Origin: Rhodoferax sp.
Lineage (GTDB): Bacteria > Pseudomonadota > Gammaproteobacteria > Burkholderiales > Burkholderiaceae_C
Direction: 5' to 3'
Length of the DNA stretch: 64,000 nucleotides
Assembly (NCBI RefSeq): GCF_030697375.1
Contig: NZ_JAUYQD010000035.1
Coordinates: forward strand, 78,882 to 142,881
Shown: positions 44,498-54,284 of the stretch, piece by piece
Numbering within the stretch: the first letter of the stretch is position 1
Layout of the letters: the number at the start of each line of letters is the position of its first letter
Made by a program: the position numbers and the translations under genes
The notes under the pieces: generated by a model
What the model was told of the DNA's origin: nothing
What the model saw: the letters and a program-made list of their open reading frames with translations, nothing else
The model's database searches: none

Positions 44498-45340
44498 CTA
44501 GGGGGACGCCACCGACACACCCGGACCCAGGCGGTCCGAGGTCCAGCGCAGCAAATCCAGCCACATCTGGCGCGTTTCCGAATCCAAGGGCGCGCGCGAG
44601 GCGCTCCCCAGCTCAATGGTCACCACGGGCACGCCCTTGTGAATGCCACCATAGTTGCCCAAAGACCCCGGATAGATGCCCACCTGGTCCAGGTACAAGC
44701 GCCCCAGGCGGGTTGGGGGAACGGAAGGGCCGTCGAAATCCAGTAGACCGAATGGCGCATGCACGCTCACGATCAGGTTGGGCTTGAAGGTGTCCATTTG
44801 CTCGTACAAAAACCGCGACTCGGGTTCCGACAAGGGCTTGGGCCCCGGCCAGCGGCGGGGGTCACGCTTGGTGCGGCTTTCCCAGTACGCCTTGGCATTG
44901 CGTGCCCAGTTGGGGGTGGGGAAATTGCGGTTCAGGTCAACGCCGTTGGCATTGACGCGTTTAGAGGGCCGCGCGAACAAACCATCGGGATTGAGCGTCG
45001 GGATAAATCGCCAATGGATGGATGGGTGCATATCTGCAGGCGGCGTGCTGGCCAATTCAATCCAATGAAACACCAGCGAGCTCGACGACATTTCATCGCC
45101 ATGGATCCCCCCCAAAACCAACACCCGCAGCTTGGCATCGTCCGGCTTGATATCGCGTCCCCATATCGTGCGCCCCTGCACCGAACGGGCTTTCATATCC
45201 TGCAGTTCCGCAGACTCACACAGAGTCGGACGCAAATTGGGGATTTTTGAAGAAAAATCACTACAAGCCCTTGTAGTACTTGCGCTAGCAGCTATTGAAA
45301 ACATAGCAAAAGTCGTGACAAACAGGGTTCGAAAATACAT
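44498..45340 (-). CDS. Secreted M14 zinc carboxypeptidase (MpaA-like)
   Basis: 280 residues. A signal peptide (MYFRTLFVTTFAMFSIAASA) leads to an M14 fold: GGIHGDEMSS holds the first zinc His and Glu, IVSVHAPFG the third ligand, NPDGL and NGVDLNRNFP are substrate-site blocks, and VVTIELGSA holds the catalytic Glu. MpaA-type enzymes cut murein peptides; a periplasmic location is expected here. ATG 45340 gives the proper signal peptide; 22 extra in-frame residues upstream are unlikely. Part of the signal and mature N-terminus is encoded by a dispersed repeat. Confidence 0.88.
   Translation of the reverse strand: MYFRTLFVTTFAMFSIAASASTTRACSDFSSKIPNLRPTLCESAELQDMKARSVQGRTIWGRDIKPDDAKLRVLVLGGIHGDEMSSSSLVFHWIELASTPPADMHPSIHWRFIPTLNPDGLFARPSKRVNANGVDLNRNFPTPNWARNAKAYWESRTKRDPRRWPGPKPLSEPESRFLYEQMDTFKPNLIVSVHAPFGLLDFDGPSVPPTRLGRLYLDQVGIYPGSLGNYGGIHKGVPVVTIELGSASRAPLDSETRQMWLDLLRWTSDRLGPGVSVASP
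45243..45309 (-). repeat. Dispersed 65-70 bp repeat, copy D, inside the peptidase coding region
   Basis: On the minus strand it reads TTGCTATGTTTTCAATAGCT, then GCTAGCGCAAGTACTACAAG. It is about three-quarters identical to copy C over the first 46 positions by hand alignment. It lies inside the M14 peptidase gene and encodes MFSIAASASTTRACSDFSSK, covering the signal-peptide end and the start of the mature protein. Confidence 0.7.
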
Positions 45341-45426
45341 GCATCGATTGTAGTTCGGCCATACAGTGCGGTGGGTTGATGCTGGTCGAGCATGATTCCG
45401 ACACAAATTTCAGGTAAATTGCGTCC

Positions 45427-45945
45427 ATGCTCTCGAAAGTTCGCCCATCGCAGGCCCGTCCACCCAGTTTTTCACCGTCTGAATTTCGGGGAGCGCTTGG
45501 CATGTTTGCCACCGGCGTCACGATCGTTACCGCACGCGCAGACAACGGCATCCCTATCGGGCTGACTGCCAACTCCTTCAACTCCGTATCCCTGTCCCCC
45601 CCCTTGGTGCTGTGGAGTTTGGCCCGATCCGCCGTGTCATTTGCGGCATTCAGCACCGGCTCCCACTACGCCATTAACATTCTGAGCGCAGACCAGCAAG
45701 AACTGGCCAAGCAGTTTGCGGCCAAGGGTGGCGATCGCTTTGCGGGGGTCCAATTCGTGCCGGGTGCTGGCGGTGCGCCCTTGATTCAAGGGGCTGCGGC
45801 GACTTTTGAGTGTTTCAACCGCAGCCGCTACCAAGAAGGTGACCACATCATTTTTGTCGGGGAGGTGGAGCGCTGCAGCCACCAGACGGGCGCCTCACCG
45901 CTGCTCTTCCATGGCGGCAAGTTCTACGCAGAACATCCGCTGTAA
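45427..45945 (+). CDS. Flavin reductase family protein
   Basis: 172 residues. FRGALGMFATGVTIVTA, IGLTANSFNSVSLSPPLVLWSL and GDHIIFVGEVE are the family's FMN-binding blocks, as in the small reductase components of two-component monooxygenases. No partner monooxygenase is nearby. It diverges from the peptidase gene across an 86-base gap. Confidence 0.9.
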   Translation: MLSKVRPSQARPPSFSPSEFRGALGMFATGVTIVTARADNGIPIGLTANSFNSVSLSPPLVLWSLARSAVSFAAFSTGSHYAINILSADQQELAKQFAAKGGDRFAGVQFVPGAGGAPLIQGAAATFECFNRSRYQEGDHIIFVGEVERCSHQTGASPLLFHGGKFYAEHPL

Positions 45946-46220
45946 GCGCTTCTTTGCTCTTGCAAGGGGCCACGATACGCCCCGCATCCGACCAACAAGT
46001 TGTCGTCAATGGGCAAGACAGAGGACGACTTACCGCATACGGCCAGCCACGCATCCCCATGCGTGGGCGCAACGCTCCCACGGGTCGTCCAGCAGTGGCT
46101 GTGCGTCCAGGCCCGGTGCAACGCGTGGCACGGTAGCAGCCCTGGCGGCCTAACACGACCACCTGCAGATCACGGCCCTCGACACTTTTTTGCCTTTAAA
46201 TAATTATTGAAATCCTCCGT
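45946..46220. other. Intergenic stretch with no recognised feature
   Basis: 275 bases between the flavin reductase and the TAXI protein. No gene, repeat or clear terminator is seen. The last 30 bases are AT-rich (TTTAAATAATTATTGAAAT) and may hold the promoter of the next gene. Confidence 0.4.
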
Positions 46221-47543
46221 ATGTCCAAATCGATACGCTATGTGCTGATGTCCTTACGGGATCTGGCGGCGTCGGCCAGTCCTTTTATGCTGGTGGCCGT
46301 GGCCCTGTTGTGGCTGGCGTACGGGTGGCTCAACCCCACACCGCCTCAGCGCATCACCTTGGCCACCGGCCCCAACCAAAGCGCCTATGCAGAATTTGGT
46401 GCGCGTTATGCCAAAGCCTTGGCCACCAACGGAATCGACGTGGTGTTGCTGCCCAGTGAAGGTTCCTCTGACAACCTGCAGATGCTGCGTGAGGGGCGGG
46501 CCGACCTGGGCTTTGTACAAGGGGGGACCGCCCTGCCCCAGCCAGACCGCGATGCCGACCTCACCTCCCTGGGCAGCCTGTTTCTGGAACCCGTCTGGCT
46601 GTTTTACCGCGAAGCCGCGGCCCTCAAAGTCACCCGCACCGGACGTTTGACATCACTCCCGCAGCTGCGCCATCTGCGGGTGAATGTGGGCACGGTTGGC
46701 AGCGGCGTGCCCAATCTGATGGCCACTCTGCTCGAGATGAACCGGCTGGACAACAAAGCCCTGCAACTCTCCCAGCTGGAGCAAACGCCCGCCACCGTGA
46801 AATTGCTGGAAGGTCAGCTGGATGCACTGGTGTTTGCCTCGGCCCCAGAATCCCCCATGGTGCAAATGCTGCTGCAAACGCCCGGCATTCGGCTGATGGA
46901 TTTTGGACAAAACGAGGCGTATGCGCGCCGACTGTCCTTTCTGACACCCGTGACTTTGCCCCGAGGCGTGGTGGATTTGGCACGCAACCTGCCACCGCAG
47001 GATGTACACCTGATCGCCACCACCACCACCCTGCTGGCACGCGACGGGGTGCATCCGGCACTGCTGCAACTGATGTCGCAAGCCACCTTGTCGCTGCACG
47101 GCACGGCGGGCTGGTTCAATCGGGCCCACGAGTTCCCCAAAGCCGCGGGTACGGATTTCACCTTGGCCCCGGAGGCCGAGCGCACCTTGCGCTCCGGCGT
47201 GCCTACGCTGCAACGCTATTTGCCCTTTTCCTGGGCCAATCTGGTGGAACGCATGTGGTTGGCGCTGGGGATCATCGTGGCGGTGCTGTTGCCCTTGGGG
47301 AAAATTGCCCCACCGCTGTATGAATTTCGGGTGCGCTCACGGGTGTTTCGCTGGTACGGCCAGTTGCGCTCTCTGGAAGAACGCTGGGAAGCGGGCAGTG
47401 CGCAGACATCGGAGTTGTTGGAAGAACTCAAGGCCCTGGAAAGCCGGGTGGAGAAAGTGATCGTACCGCTGTCCTATGCAGACGAACTCTACGCCCTGCG
47501 CAACCACATTGAGCTGGTGCGCCAGAAACTGCTCAGAACGTAG
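46221..47543 (+). CDS. TAXI-family solute-binding protein with membrane anchors
   Basis: 440 residues. One helix near 18-38, then a binding domain with ITLATGPNQSAYAEFG, EGSSDNLQMLREGRADLGFVQGG and VGTVGSGVPN typical of TAXI TRAP receptors, then a second helix near 340-362 and a charged coiled tail. Two membrane spans make it an anchored receptor rather than a free binding protein. No TRAP permease is encoded nearby. No clear Shine-Dalgarno sequence. The 3' end overlaps the converging DUF1631 gene by 11 bases. Confidence 0.85.
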   Translation: MSKSIRYVLMSLRDLAASASPFMLVAVALLWLAYGWLNPTPPQRITLATGPNQSAYAEFGARYAKALATNGIDVVLLPSEGSSDNLQMLREGRADLGFVQGGTALPQPDRDADLTSLGSLFLEPVWLFYREAAALKVTRTGRLTSLPQLRHLRVNVGTVGSGVPNLMATLLEMNRLDNKALQLSQLEQTPATVKLLEGQLDALVFASAPESPMVQMLLQTPGIRLMDFGQNEAYARRLSFLTPVTLPRGVVDLARNLPPQDVHLIATTTTLLARDGVHPALLQLMSQATLSLHGTAGWFNRAHEFPKAAGTDFTLAPEAERTLRSGVPTLQRYLPFSWANLVERMWLALGIIVAVLLPLGKIAPPLYEFRVRSRVFRWYGQLRSLEERWEAGSAQTSELLEELKALESRVEKVIVPLSYADELYALRNHIELVRQKLLRT

Positions 47544-49950
47544 TGTCCACGCTGTTGCGCATGGCAATCTGGGCGACGGCGTCCAGCGCGCCGTCTACCA
47601 CCGTTTGCCCGGTAACCACGCGCAGCTGGCCCGCCTGCGCCAGTTTGTCGCGGGACCGGCGCGTCATGGACTGGGGAGTCCCAAACACACTGGTAAACAA
47701 GAACAAGGTGCCATGCGGGCTGGCCCAGGTCAGTTGTGTGCGCACCCAGTGGTCCTTGACCAGCAGTTCCACCCAGGACCCCAGAGGCAAGGCATCCATG
47801 TCCACATCCGCCGCCGCACTGAATGTTTCAAGCGCCACCGGTGCTTCTGGCGTCTGCGGCAGAGGCAGCTCGGGCCACTCCATGAAGTTGGAAGCTTGCG
47901 CCTCCCCGGGTGCAACCCAGGGGTTGCCATCTTCGATCTGGCGCGCCCGCGCGGTAGTGGGTGCTTGGGCATCCACTTGGGGTAGCGCCCCAAGCTGCAC
48001 CACCGACACGAGAGACTTACCCGTGGCCTGAAACGCCAACTGGTGCAAGCCCATCAGTACCTCGAAGAAGGCACTGGTTTTGGTCGCAGGGTAATGGATG
48101 GTCTCCAAACCATCGCGCAAGGTCGCGAGCAGCAAAGGTACCAAGCGTGTGAGTTTGGCGATATTTTTGTGCGCCAGTTCAGGGTGTGCACTCCAGAGCA
48201 AGGCCGAAATCAGTGCCTGGTATTTGTCGGCGGCTTTGGAATCAGCCCCCCCTGCAATGCGTGCCTGCGCCACCACCTGGGCCCAGGGACCGCACAAAAA
48301 ATCAATCACCACTTCCGGCACACGGGCAGCATCGGGGTGGTTGTCAATTTTGCGGGCGATTTTTTCGGCCAACAGATTGCGCTGCTCCGCATGTTGCAAA
48401 GCTTTCACGGCAGCTTCACGGGCACGTTCCTTGTCCAAGGCTTCGATGCGCCAAGTCTCCCGCAATTCCGCGAGTACCCGTTCGAAGGGCTCGGTGTTTT
48501 CAATGGTGGCACTCGCCAGCGGTGTCACCACCTGATCCAAGTTGGCAAAAAATGCCGAAAATCCGGAAGCCTGTACCGATTCATAAGCCAGACTGCGGTG
48601 GGTAATCTCCTGCAAGAGCTCACGCGCAGGGTGTTGTTTGTCGGTGAAAAAACGGGGATCTACCAACGACAGCAACAAAAGCGCGGGCTCCAGCTCTGCA
48701 ATCAAGCGCTGAATGGGCTCCAGCAGGCGCGGGTTTCGCACCATGTTGTCCACCATCAGGGTCACCACTTCCAGGCTCAGCGCCTGTGCCACACCGGTGG
48801 CCGTGCGCCGCAGCACATCCCGAATCGCTTCCACCGGAGAGTCGTCACTGACCCCTGGCGTCTGCACAGCGCCTTGGCGCTGTTCCAAACGGCGCACCAC
48901 CTGGTCAACCTGCTTCATTTCTGCAAGCGCCTCAAACGCAGCAGGCACCGTGGATGCAAAATCGGAAGCTGGCGCCGACGCCTCAAAATCGTTGCCTTCA
49001 AATTGGCGCGCAAACTGCTGGGCAAACGACTGCAGCCGGTTGACCGGGACCTTGGGCTCCAAATCGCCGGACAGCAGTCGGCGCAATTTATCCAGCGTCA
49101 AAAGCGCTTCATCGTCGCCACGCAACGACTCTGGCGCACTGGCAGACCTCTTCCGGTCCACCAAGCCAACGGGATCGACCAGCCCCCCGGCGAAACCCCT
49201 CCTGGGCTGTGGCGCCCAAACGGATGGAGCTGAGTGATGCGTATCCAGCGAAACGCTGCCGGGAACACCGACCCCCGCACTGGCGGCGGTTTGAACCACC
49301 GCATACCCTGCGGCCACCACCCCTTGCCCTCTCAACTTTTCCGCCAGCGCACGGTACAGCAGATTGAGCTCCGGCCCCAGGGCCACACTCATACTGGAAA
49401 TCCAGTCCATGCGGGTCGCACCCGGCACATCAATCTGCTCCACCACTTGCTTGAGGGCATTCACATAGGCTTCAGGTCGCAAGGGATTGCTCTCAGGCCG
49501 TACCGTTCGCATGCCCAATGTGCTGCAAATCAGGGTGTTGAAGTCGGCCAAGCTGGCATCCACCGCCATCAACGCCACCTGCTGTGCCCGCGCCATAGCG
49601 ACGCTTTCCTGTACCTGCCCCTCGTCCATCAGCTCCAACTGGTCGAAGTGCACCCCGGCCATCGACAGCGGGCCGCTCTTTTTCGCCTGTTCGGGATTGG
49701 TGAAAGCCGCCAGCAACGCCTTGGGGTACTGAGAACGCAGTTCCGCGTCTTTGCCTTGCAGCAATTTGCCCAAAGCAATCAGGGCATCCCGTTCATACGC
49801 CGTGCGTGCTGTCAGCTCACGGGTGTACAACGCCCTGCTGGTTGCCACCACCAATTTGCCCATCAGCGCAGCGCCACCGGCTGCGGCTTCTTCAAGAGTG
49901 GCCTGGTACAGGGCCTGGTGCTGTGCGGCGGGCGGTGTGCTGGCTTGCAT
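47533..49950 (-). CDS. DUF1631 protein, paralogue 1
   Basis: 805 residues, largely helical and cytosolic. The N-terminus has LYTRELTARTAYERDALIAL; the middle has VTLMVDNMVRNPRLLEPIQRLIAELEPALL and RFFTDKQHPARELLQEITHRSLAY; the end has GSWVELLVKDHWVRTQLTWASP and MTRRSRDKLAQAGQLRVV. The C-terminal 90 residues resemble a PilZ-like barrel. The DUF1631 family is common in beta-proteobacteria and of unknown function. ATG 49950 is preferred over an upstream start. Confidence 0.85.
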   Translation of the reverse strand: MQASTPPAAQHQALYQATLEEAAAGGAALMGKLVVATSRALYTRELTARTAYERDALIALGKLLQGKDAELRSQYPKALLAAFTNPEQAKKSGPLSMAGVHFDQLELMDEGQVQESVAMARAQQVALMAVDASLADFNTLICSTLGMRTVRPESNPLRPEAYVNALKQVVEQIDVPGATRMDWISSMSVALGPELNLLYRALAEKLRGQGVVAAGYAVVQTAASAGVGVPGSVSLDTHHSAPSVWAPQPRRGFAGGLVDPVGLVDRKRSASAPESLRGDDEALLTLDKLRRLLSGDLEPKVPVNRLQSFAQQFARQFEGNDFEASAPASDFASTVPAAFEALAEMKQVDQVVRRLEQRQGAVQTPGVSDDSPVEAIRDVLRRTATGVAQALSLEVVTLMVDNMVRNPRLLEPIQRLIAELEPALLLLSLVDPRFFTDKQHPARELLQEITHRSLAYESVQASGFSAFFANLDQVVTPLASATIENTEPFERVLAELRETWRIEALDKERAREAAVKALQHAEQRNLLAEKIARKIDNHPDAARVPEVVIDFLCGPWAQVVAQARIAGGADSKAADKYQALISALLWSAHPELAHKNIAKLTRLVPLLLATLRDGLETIHYPATKTSAFFEVLMGLHQLAFQATGKSLVSVVQLGALPQVDAQAPTTARARQIEDGNPWVAPGEAQASNFMEWPELPLPQTPEAPVALETFSAAADVDMDALPLGSWVELLVKDHWVRTQLTWASPHGTLFLFTSVFGTPQSMTRRSRDKLAQAGQLRVVTGQTVVDGALDAVAQIAMRNSVDTTF

Positions 49951-50013
49951 GGTGACCCATTGATGTGGGGACTGCGGCTTTCTCTGCGGCCGGATGCCCC
50001 CCAAACCCCTAAC

Positions 50014-51675
50014 TTACTTGAGCGCCTTGTAGCGCATGCGTTTCGGTTTGGCGCCTTCTTCACCCAAACGGCGTTTCTTGTCGGCTTCATATTCCTGGTA
50101 GTTGCCGTCAAAAAAGGTCCACTGGCTGTCGCCTTCACAGGCCAGGATGTGGGTGGCAATGCGGTCCAGGAACCAGCGATCATGGCTGATGACCATCAAG
50201 GTGCCGGCAAACTCCAGCAAGGCGTCTTCCAACGCACGTAGAGTCTCCACGTCCAAGTCATTGGAAGGTTCGTCCAGCATCAGTACATTGCCGCCCGCGA
50301 TCAGCGTCTTGGCCAGATGCAATCGGCCACGCTCTCCACCCGACAAGGTGCCGACGCGTTTTTGCTGGTCCGCACCGTTGAAGTTGAAACGGCCGCAATA
50401 GGCGCGGCTGGCCATCTGGAACTTGCCCACGTTCAGAATATCCAGTCCACCGGACACGTCTTCCCAGACGGTCTTGTCGTTGGCCAGGTCGTCACGGTTC
50501 TGGTCCACAAAGGCCATCTTGACCGTCTGGCCAATCTTGACTTCGCCGGAATCGGGCTTCTCGCGACCCGCAATCATTTTGAACAGTGTGGATTTACCAG
50601 CCCCGTTGGGGCCAATGATGCCAACGATGGCACCCGGTGGCACTTTGAAACTCAAGTTGTCAATCAGCACCCGGTCGCCAAAGGACTTGGTGACGTTGGT
50701 GAACTCAATAACTTCCTGGCCCAGGCGGTCCGCCACGGGGATGAAGATTTCATTGGTTTCGTTGCGTTTTTGGTATTCAAAGTCGCTCAGTTCTTCAAAG
50801 CGGGCCAGACGGGCCTTGCTCTTGGCCTGGCGGGCCTTGGGGTTCTGGCGCGACCACTCCAACTCTTTCTTCAAGGCCTTGGCACGGGCCTCTTCACCCT
50901 TTTGCTCGGCTTCCAACCGGGCTTGCTTTTGCGTCAGCCAGTCACTGTAGTTGCCCTTGTAAGGGATACCGGAGCCCCGGTCCAGCTCCAAAATCCACTC
51001 GGCGGCATTGTCCAAGAAGTAACGGTCGTGGGTAATAGCCACCACGGTACCGGAGTAGCGCTGCAAAAACTGCTCCAGCCAGTCCACGGATTCGGCATCC
51101 AAGTGGTTGGTTGGCTCGTCCAGCAGCAGCATGTCGGGCTTGGACAGCAACAGGCGACACAGCGCCACGCGGCGCTTTTCACCACCGGAGAGCACGCCGA
51201 TATTGGCGTCCCATGGGGGCAAGCGCAGGGCATCAGCGGCAATTTCCAACTGGTGCTCGGAATCCGTTCCGGCGGTGGCGATGATGGCTTCCAGTTCGGC
51301 CTGCTCGGCGGCCAGGGCATCAAAATCAGCGTCTTCGGCACCATAGGCGGTGTAAACCTCTTCCAAGCGGGCTTTGGCGGCGAACACCTTGCTCATGCCA
51401 GACTCCACACTCTCACGCACGGTTTGGGTGGGGTCGAGCTGAGGCTCCTGGGGCAGGTAACCGATGTTCAACCCGGCCATGGGCTGGGCTTCGCCTTCGA
51501 TTTCCTTGTCCAGCCCAGCCATGATCTTGAGCAGCGTGGATTTGCCCGAACCGTTGGTACCCAGCACACCAATCTTGGCGCCTGGGAAAAAGCTCAAAGA
51601 AATGTCTTTAAGAATATGACGCTTGGGCGGCACGATCTTGCCGACGCGGTTCATCGTGAATACGTATTGGGCCAT
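50014..51675 (-). CDS. ettA: EttA, energy-dependent translational throttle ABC-F ATPase
   Basis: 553 residues with two ABC domains: Walker A GTNGSGKST and GPNGAGKST, signatures LSGGEKRRV and LSGGERGRL, Walker B LLLDEPTNHLD and LMLDEPSNDLD, joined by a charged linker (about 240-320). EttA binds the ribosomal E site and gates early elongation according to ATP/ADP. The head AQYVFTMNRVGKIVPPK and tail KPKRMRYKALK are diagnostic. It lies between two DUF1631 genes on the same strand. Confidence 0.95.
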   Translation of the reverse strand: MAQYVFTMNRVGKIVPPKRHILKDISLSFFPGAKIGVLGTNGSGKSTLLKIMAGLDKEIEGEAQPMAGLNIGYLPQEPQLDPTQTVRESVESGMSKVFAAKARLEEVYTAYGAEDADFDALAAEQAELEAIIATAGTDSEHQLEIAADALRLPPWDANIGVLSGGEKRRVALCRLLLSKPDMLLLDEPTNHLDAESVDWLEQFLQRYSGTVVAITHDRYFLDNAAEWILELDRGSGIPYKGNYSDWLTQKQARLEAEQKGEEARAKALKKELEWSRQNPKARQAKSKARLARFEELSDFEYQKRNETNEIFIPVADRLGQEVIEFTNVTKSFGDRVLIDNLSFKVPPGAIVGIIGPNGAGKSTLFKMIAGREKPDSGEVKIGQTVKMAFVDQNRDDLANDKTVWEDVSGGLDILNVGKFQMASRAYCGRFNFNGADQQKRVGTLSGGERGRLHLAKTLIAGGNVLMLDEPSNDLDVETLRALEDALLEFAGTLMVISHDRWFLDRIATHILACEGDSQWTFFDGNYQEYEADKKRRLGEEGAKPKRMRYKALK

Positions 51676-51761
51676 TGCTGTACTAATTTATCGGGAGTAA
51701 AGGCAGCATTATCGACTGCTGCACAGAAAGACGCCGCCCAGCAGGTCAGACGCAGGGGGAA

Positions 51762-53999
51762 TTATTGCCCTTCTTGCGGCCGTCCGAGGTTGTTGCGCAA
51801 AGCCGCCTGGGCTACAGCATCAAGCGCGTTGTCCATGACCCGCCCATCCGATACCAGGCGAATCAGGCCCAAACCTCGCAGGCGGTCCATGGTTCGCCGG
51901 GACATGGAGTGCGCCAGGCCACCACTGGAAATGAACATGAACAAGGTACGGTGCGGGCTGGCCCAGGTGAGCTGGGCACGCACCCACTGTCCACCCAATG
52001 CCAAGTCAACCCAAGATCCGGTATTGAGGTTGTCCGCTGACCACGACTGTTGTTCCATCGGGTCAGGGACCTCCAGTGGTTCCCCCTCCCCTTCCGGCAT
52101 AAGCGGGGTTTCCTCCAAATACCCCGAATCACCTGCTTCTTCGTCCACGATCCAGAGTTCATCGGGGGGCAGGCCCACACTGCGTACGGCGGATTCATGG
52201 GTCGCCGCCGTCGGCGTTGTCGTGTCGTCACTTGAAGGTCCGGGTCGGGGGCTGTCAAAGGCCTTTTCATGGAACGTGATCAGTTCATCAAAGAATACGA
52301 CCATGCGCTCTTGGGGGTAGGAAATCAGCTCCAAACCCTGGCGCATCTTGACCAGCATGCCGGGCACCATCTGCACCAGGCGTGCCCGGTTGCGCCGCGC
52401 CAATCGCGGGCGCACACTCCAGATCAGGTCATCCACCAGCGCCAAATAGCCATCGGCATCCACGGCACCATCCACACACCGCAGTTGCGACTCTGCCGCC
52501 ACCTGCGCCCACGGTCCACGCAAGAAGGTGATGACCATTTCGGGTATGGTTTTTTTCTCCAACCGCGCGGAAAAGTCCTCGGCCAAACGCTGCGCCAGCA
52601 GGTTGCGCTGCTCGGCATGCAACAGGCCGCGTGCCGCTTCTTCTGCGTGCTGGCGCTGGTCGTGTTCGTCGCGGGCCCAATGCGCCTCCCGTCCGCGCAA
52701 TACGTCGGCAAATGCGGCCGCGTCGCCTTCGCCCACCGAGAGCTGCTGGATCGCCGCCTCAAATGACGCATGAAAATTTAAAAATCCCGGCTCTTCGGGC
52801 GAAGAAAAACCCAGGCTTCGATGGGTCATCTTGTCCAAAAACTGGCGGGCAGGATGTTGGCGCTCACTGAAAAAGCGGGCGTCTGACTGCGACAGCTTGA
52901 TCAGCAGCGGCTCCATGGAATGCAGACTCTGGCGCACCGCAGCCAACAAGCGGTGGTCGTGCATCAGATTTTCCAGCATCAGGCGCACCACCTCTTCGCC
53001 CAACTGGCGCCCCAGGTACTTGCTTTGGGCATGTTCACGGTGCACGCTTTTGCCACCCCGCGCCGCCACCGGTGGGGCCTTCAGGCCAAGTGCCGCATTT
53101 TGACCCGCGCGCTCGGCCAAACGCTTCATCATGGGCTCCACCAGTTTCAGGTCCTCCAGCGCAGCAAACGACGCAGGCACGGTGTGGGTGAAGTCACCCG
53201 CCCCCCCCACCTGTGCACCGATTTCCAACTCACCGGACAACAGGCGGCGCAGCTTGTCCAATGTCAGCAAGGAACGTGTCACCGAATTTTCTGGCGCTTT
53301 GCTGCGCGCACCCAATCCCCCTCCCGATGCGGCCACCGGACCGACTGGCTCCACCCCCTGGGAGCGCAGCCAATCGGAAACTTCCCGGTACAACTGCCGC
53401 AAACTGACCCCTAACAAACCGGCGGCTGATGACATCAGAGCAGTGCGCGCATCCTCCTGTGGCACATGCTGTGACAAAGTCTCGCGCAAGGCGTAAACAA
53501 AGGACTCCGGCTTGAGCGGATTCAAATGCGCTTGCACGGTAACCCAACCCAACAGGCTGCTGACCAGGGCGTTGAGCGTGGGCAGCACATCGTCCACCGC
53601 CTGCAAAACCTCTTGCTGCGTCAATGCAAATTCGATGTTGGCGTCGATTTGTTCTTCTTCCAGGAACTGGAAATCATCAAACCGCACCGTGGCCTGCGCA
53701 TTGACCCGTTGCTTGTCGCCCCCGTACGTGGCGGCACGCAATGCCGTAGCGAAAGTCTTTTGTACCGCCACGCGCTGGACCGCCAGCGCCACGATTGCTT
53801 CTTGCCCCGCCGGGCGCATTTGCCCATACAGGGGTTTGTTCTTGGCCGCCATCACCGCAGCCTGCAAACCGTTGAGAACATCGTCCACCAAAGCATCGCT
53901 TTGTTCCAGCACTGCCTCGATACACGCTTGCAACGAGGGCTTGGCACTGCCGGCATCGTGCGCCACCCCGAGGCGCCGCAGTATGAATTTTTTCATCAT
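51762..53999 (-). CDS. DUF1631 protein, paralogue 2
   Basis: About 745 residues, with the same plan as the paralogue at 47533: a helical N-terminus (QACIEAVLEQSDALVDDVL), VRLMLENLMHDHRLLAAVRQ with RFFSERQHPARQFLDKMTHRSLGF in the middle, and the C-terminal GSWVDLALGGQWVRAQLTWASP and MSRRTMDRLRGLG. The middle and the end are clearly homologous; linkers differ. GGGAG precedes ATG 53999. It lies 86 bases upstream of ettA on the same strand, so it may be co-transcribed. Confidence 0.85.
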   Translation of the reverse strand: MMKKFILRRLGVAHDAGSAKPSLQACIEAVLEQSDALVDDVLNGLQAAVMAAKNKPLYGQMRPAGQEAIVALAVQRVAVQKTFATALRAATYGGDKQRVNAQATVRFDDFQFLEEEQIDANIEFALTQQEVLQAVDDVLPTLNALVSSLLGWVTVQAHLNPLKPESFVYALRETLSQHVPQEDARTALMSSAAGLLGVSLRQLYREVSDWLRSQGVEPVGPVAASGGGLGARSKAPENSVTRSLLTLDKLRRLLSGELEIGAQVGGAGDFTHTVPASFAALEDLKLVEPMMKRLAERAGQNAALGLKAPPVAARGGKSVHREHAQSKYLGRQLGEEVVRLMLENLMHDHRLLAAVRQSLHSMEPLLIKLSQSDARFFSERQHPARQFLDKMTHRSLGFSSPEEPGFLNFHASFEAAIQQLSVGEGDAAAFADVLRGREAHWARDEHDQRQHAEEAARGLLHAEQRNLLAQRLAEDFSARLEKKTIPEMVITFLRGPWAQVAAESQLRCVDGAVDADGYLALVDDLIWSVRPRLARRNRARLVQMVPGMLVKMRQGLELISYPQERMVVFFDELITFHEKAFDSPRPGPSSDDTTTPTAATHESAVRSVGLPPDELWIVDEEAGDSGYLEETPLMPEGEGEPLEVPDPMEQQSWSADNLNTGSWVDLALGGQWVRAQLTWASPHRTLFMFISSGGLAHSMSRRTMDRLRGLGLIRLVSDGRVMDNALDAVAQAALRNNLGRPQEGQ

Positions 54000-54224
54000 G
54001 TTTCCATTCTCCCAGTTGCTGGGCCCTAGCGCCAATGCTTTGACACATTGTTACCGTCCCCGCATACGCCATTGACCGGGAACAAGGTATTTTTTGCCGC
54101 GCAACGCCCGACGTGCGACAATAGCGGCTGTTGTGGTGCGTCAGTTGCCCACAATTTCAGCACCTTGCTGGGGACAAGACCGACAATCAGCGTCCCGCTT
54201 TTGAATCTATCTGCCTTTGACTGA

Positions 54225-54244
54225 CTGGGTGTTACGACACCCAG
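54225..54244 (+). other. Perfect hairpin in the rhlE leader
   Basis: CTGGGTGT and ACACCCAG form an 8-base stem with a TACG loop, 40 bases before the rhlE ATG. No T-run follows, so it is not a terminator. It may stabilise the 5' end or control translation of the helicase mRNA. Confidence 0.4.
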
Positions 54245-54284
54245 ACAGGCCGATATCCCAAGCGCCCTGGATGGGCGCCAAACT

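Noticed and set aside
48043..49233. 396-codon open frame antisense to DUF1631 paralogue 1
   Set aside because: It shows His/Arg-rich shadow composition and lies fully inside a better-supported gene.
50317..52320. 667-codon open frame on the plus strand across ettA and the DUF1631 gene
   Set aside because: Antisense shadow of two well-supported minus-strand genes; no domain and no ribosome-binding site.
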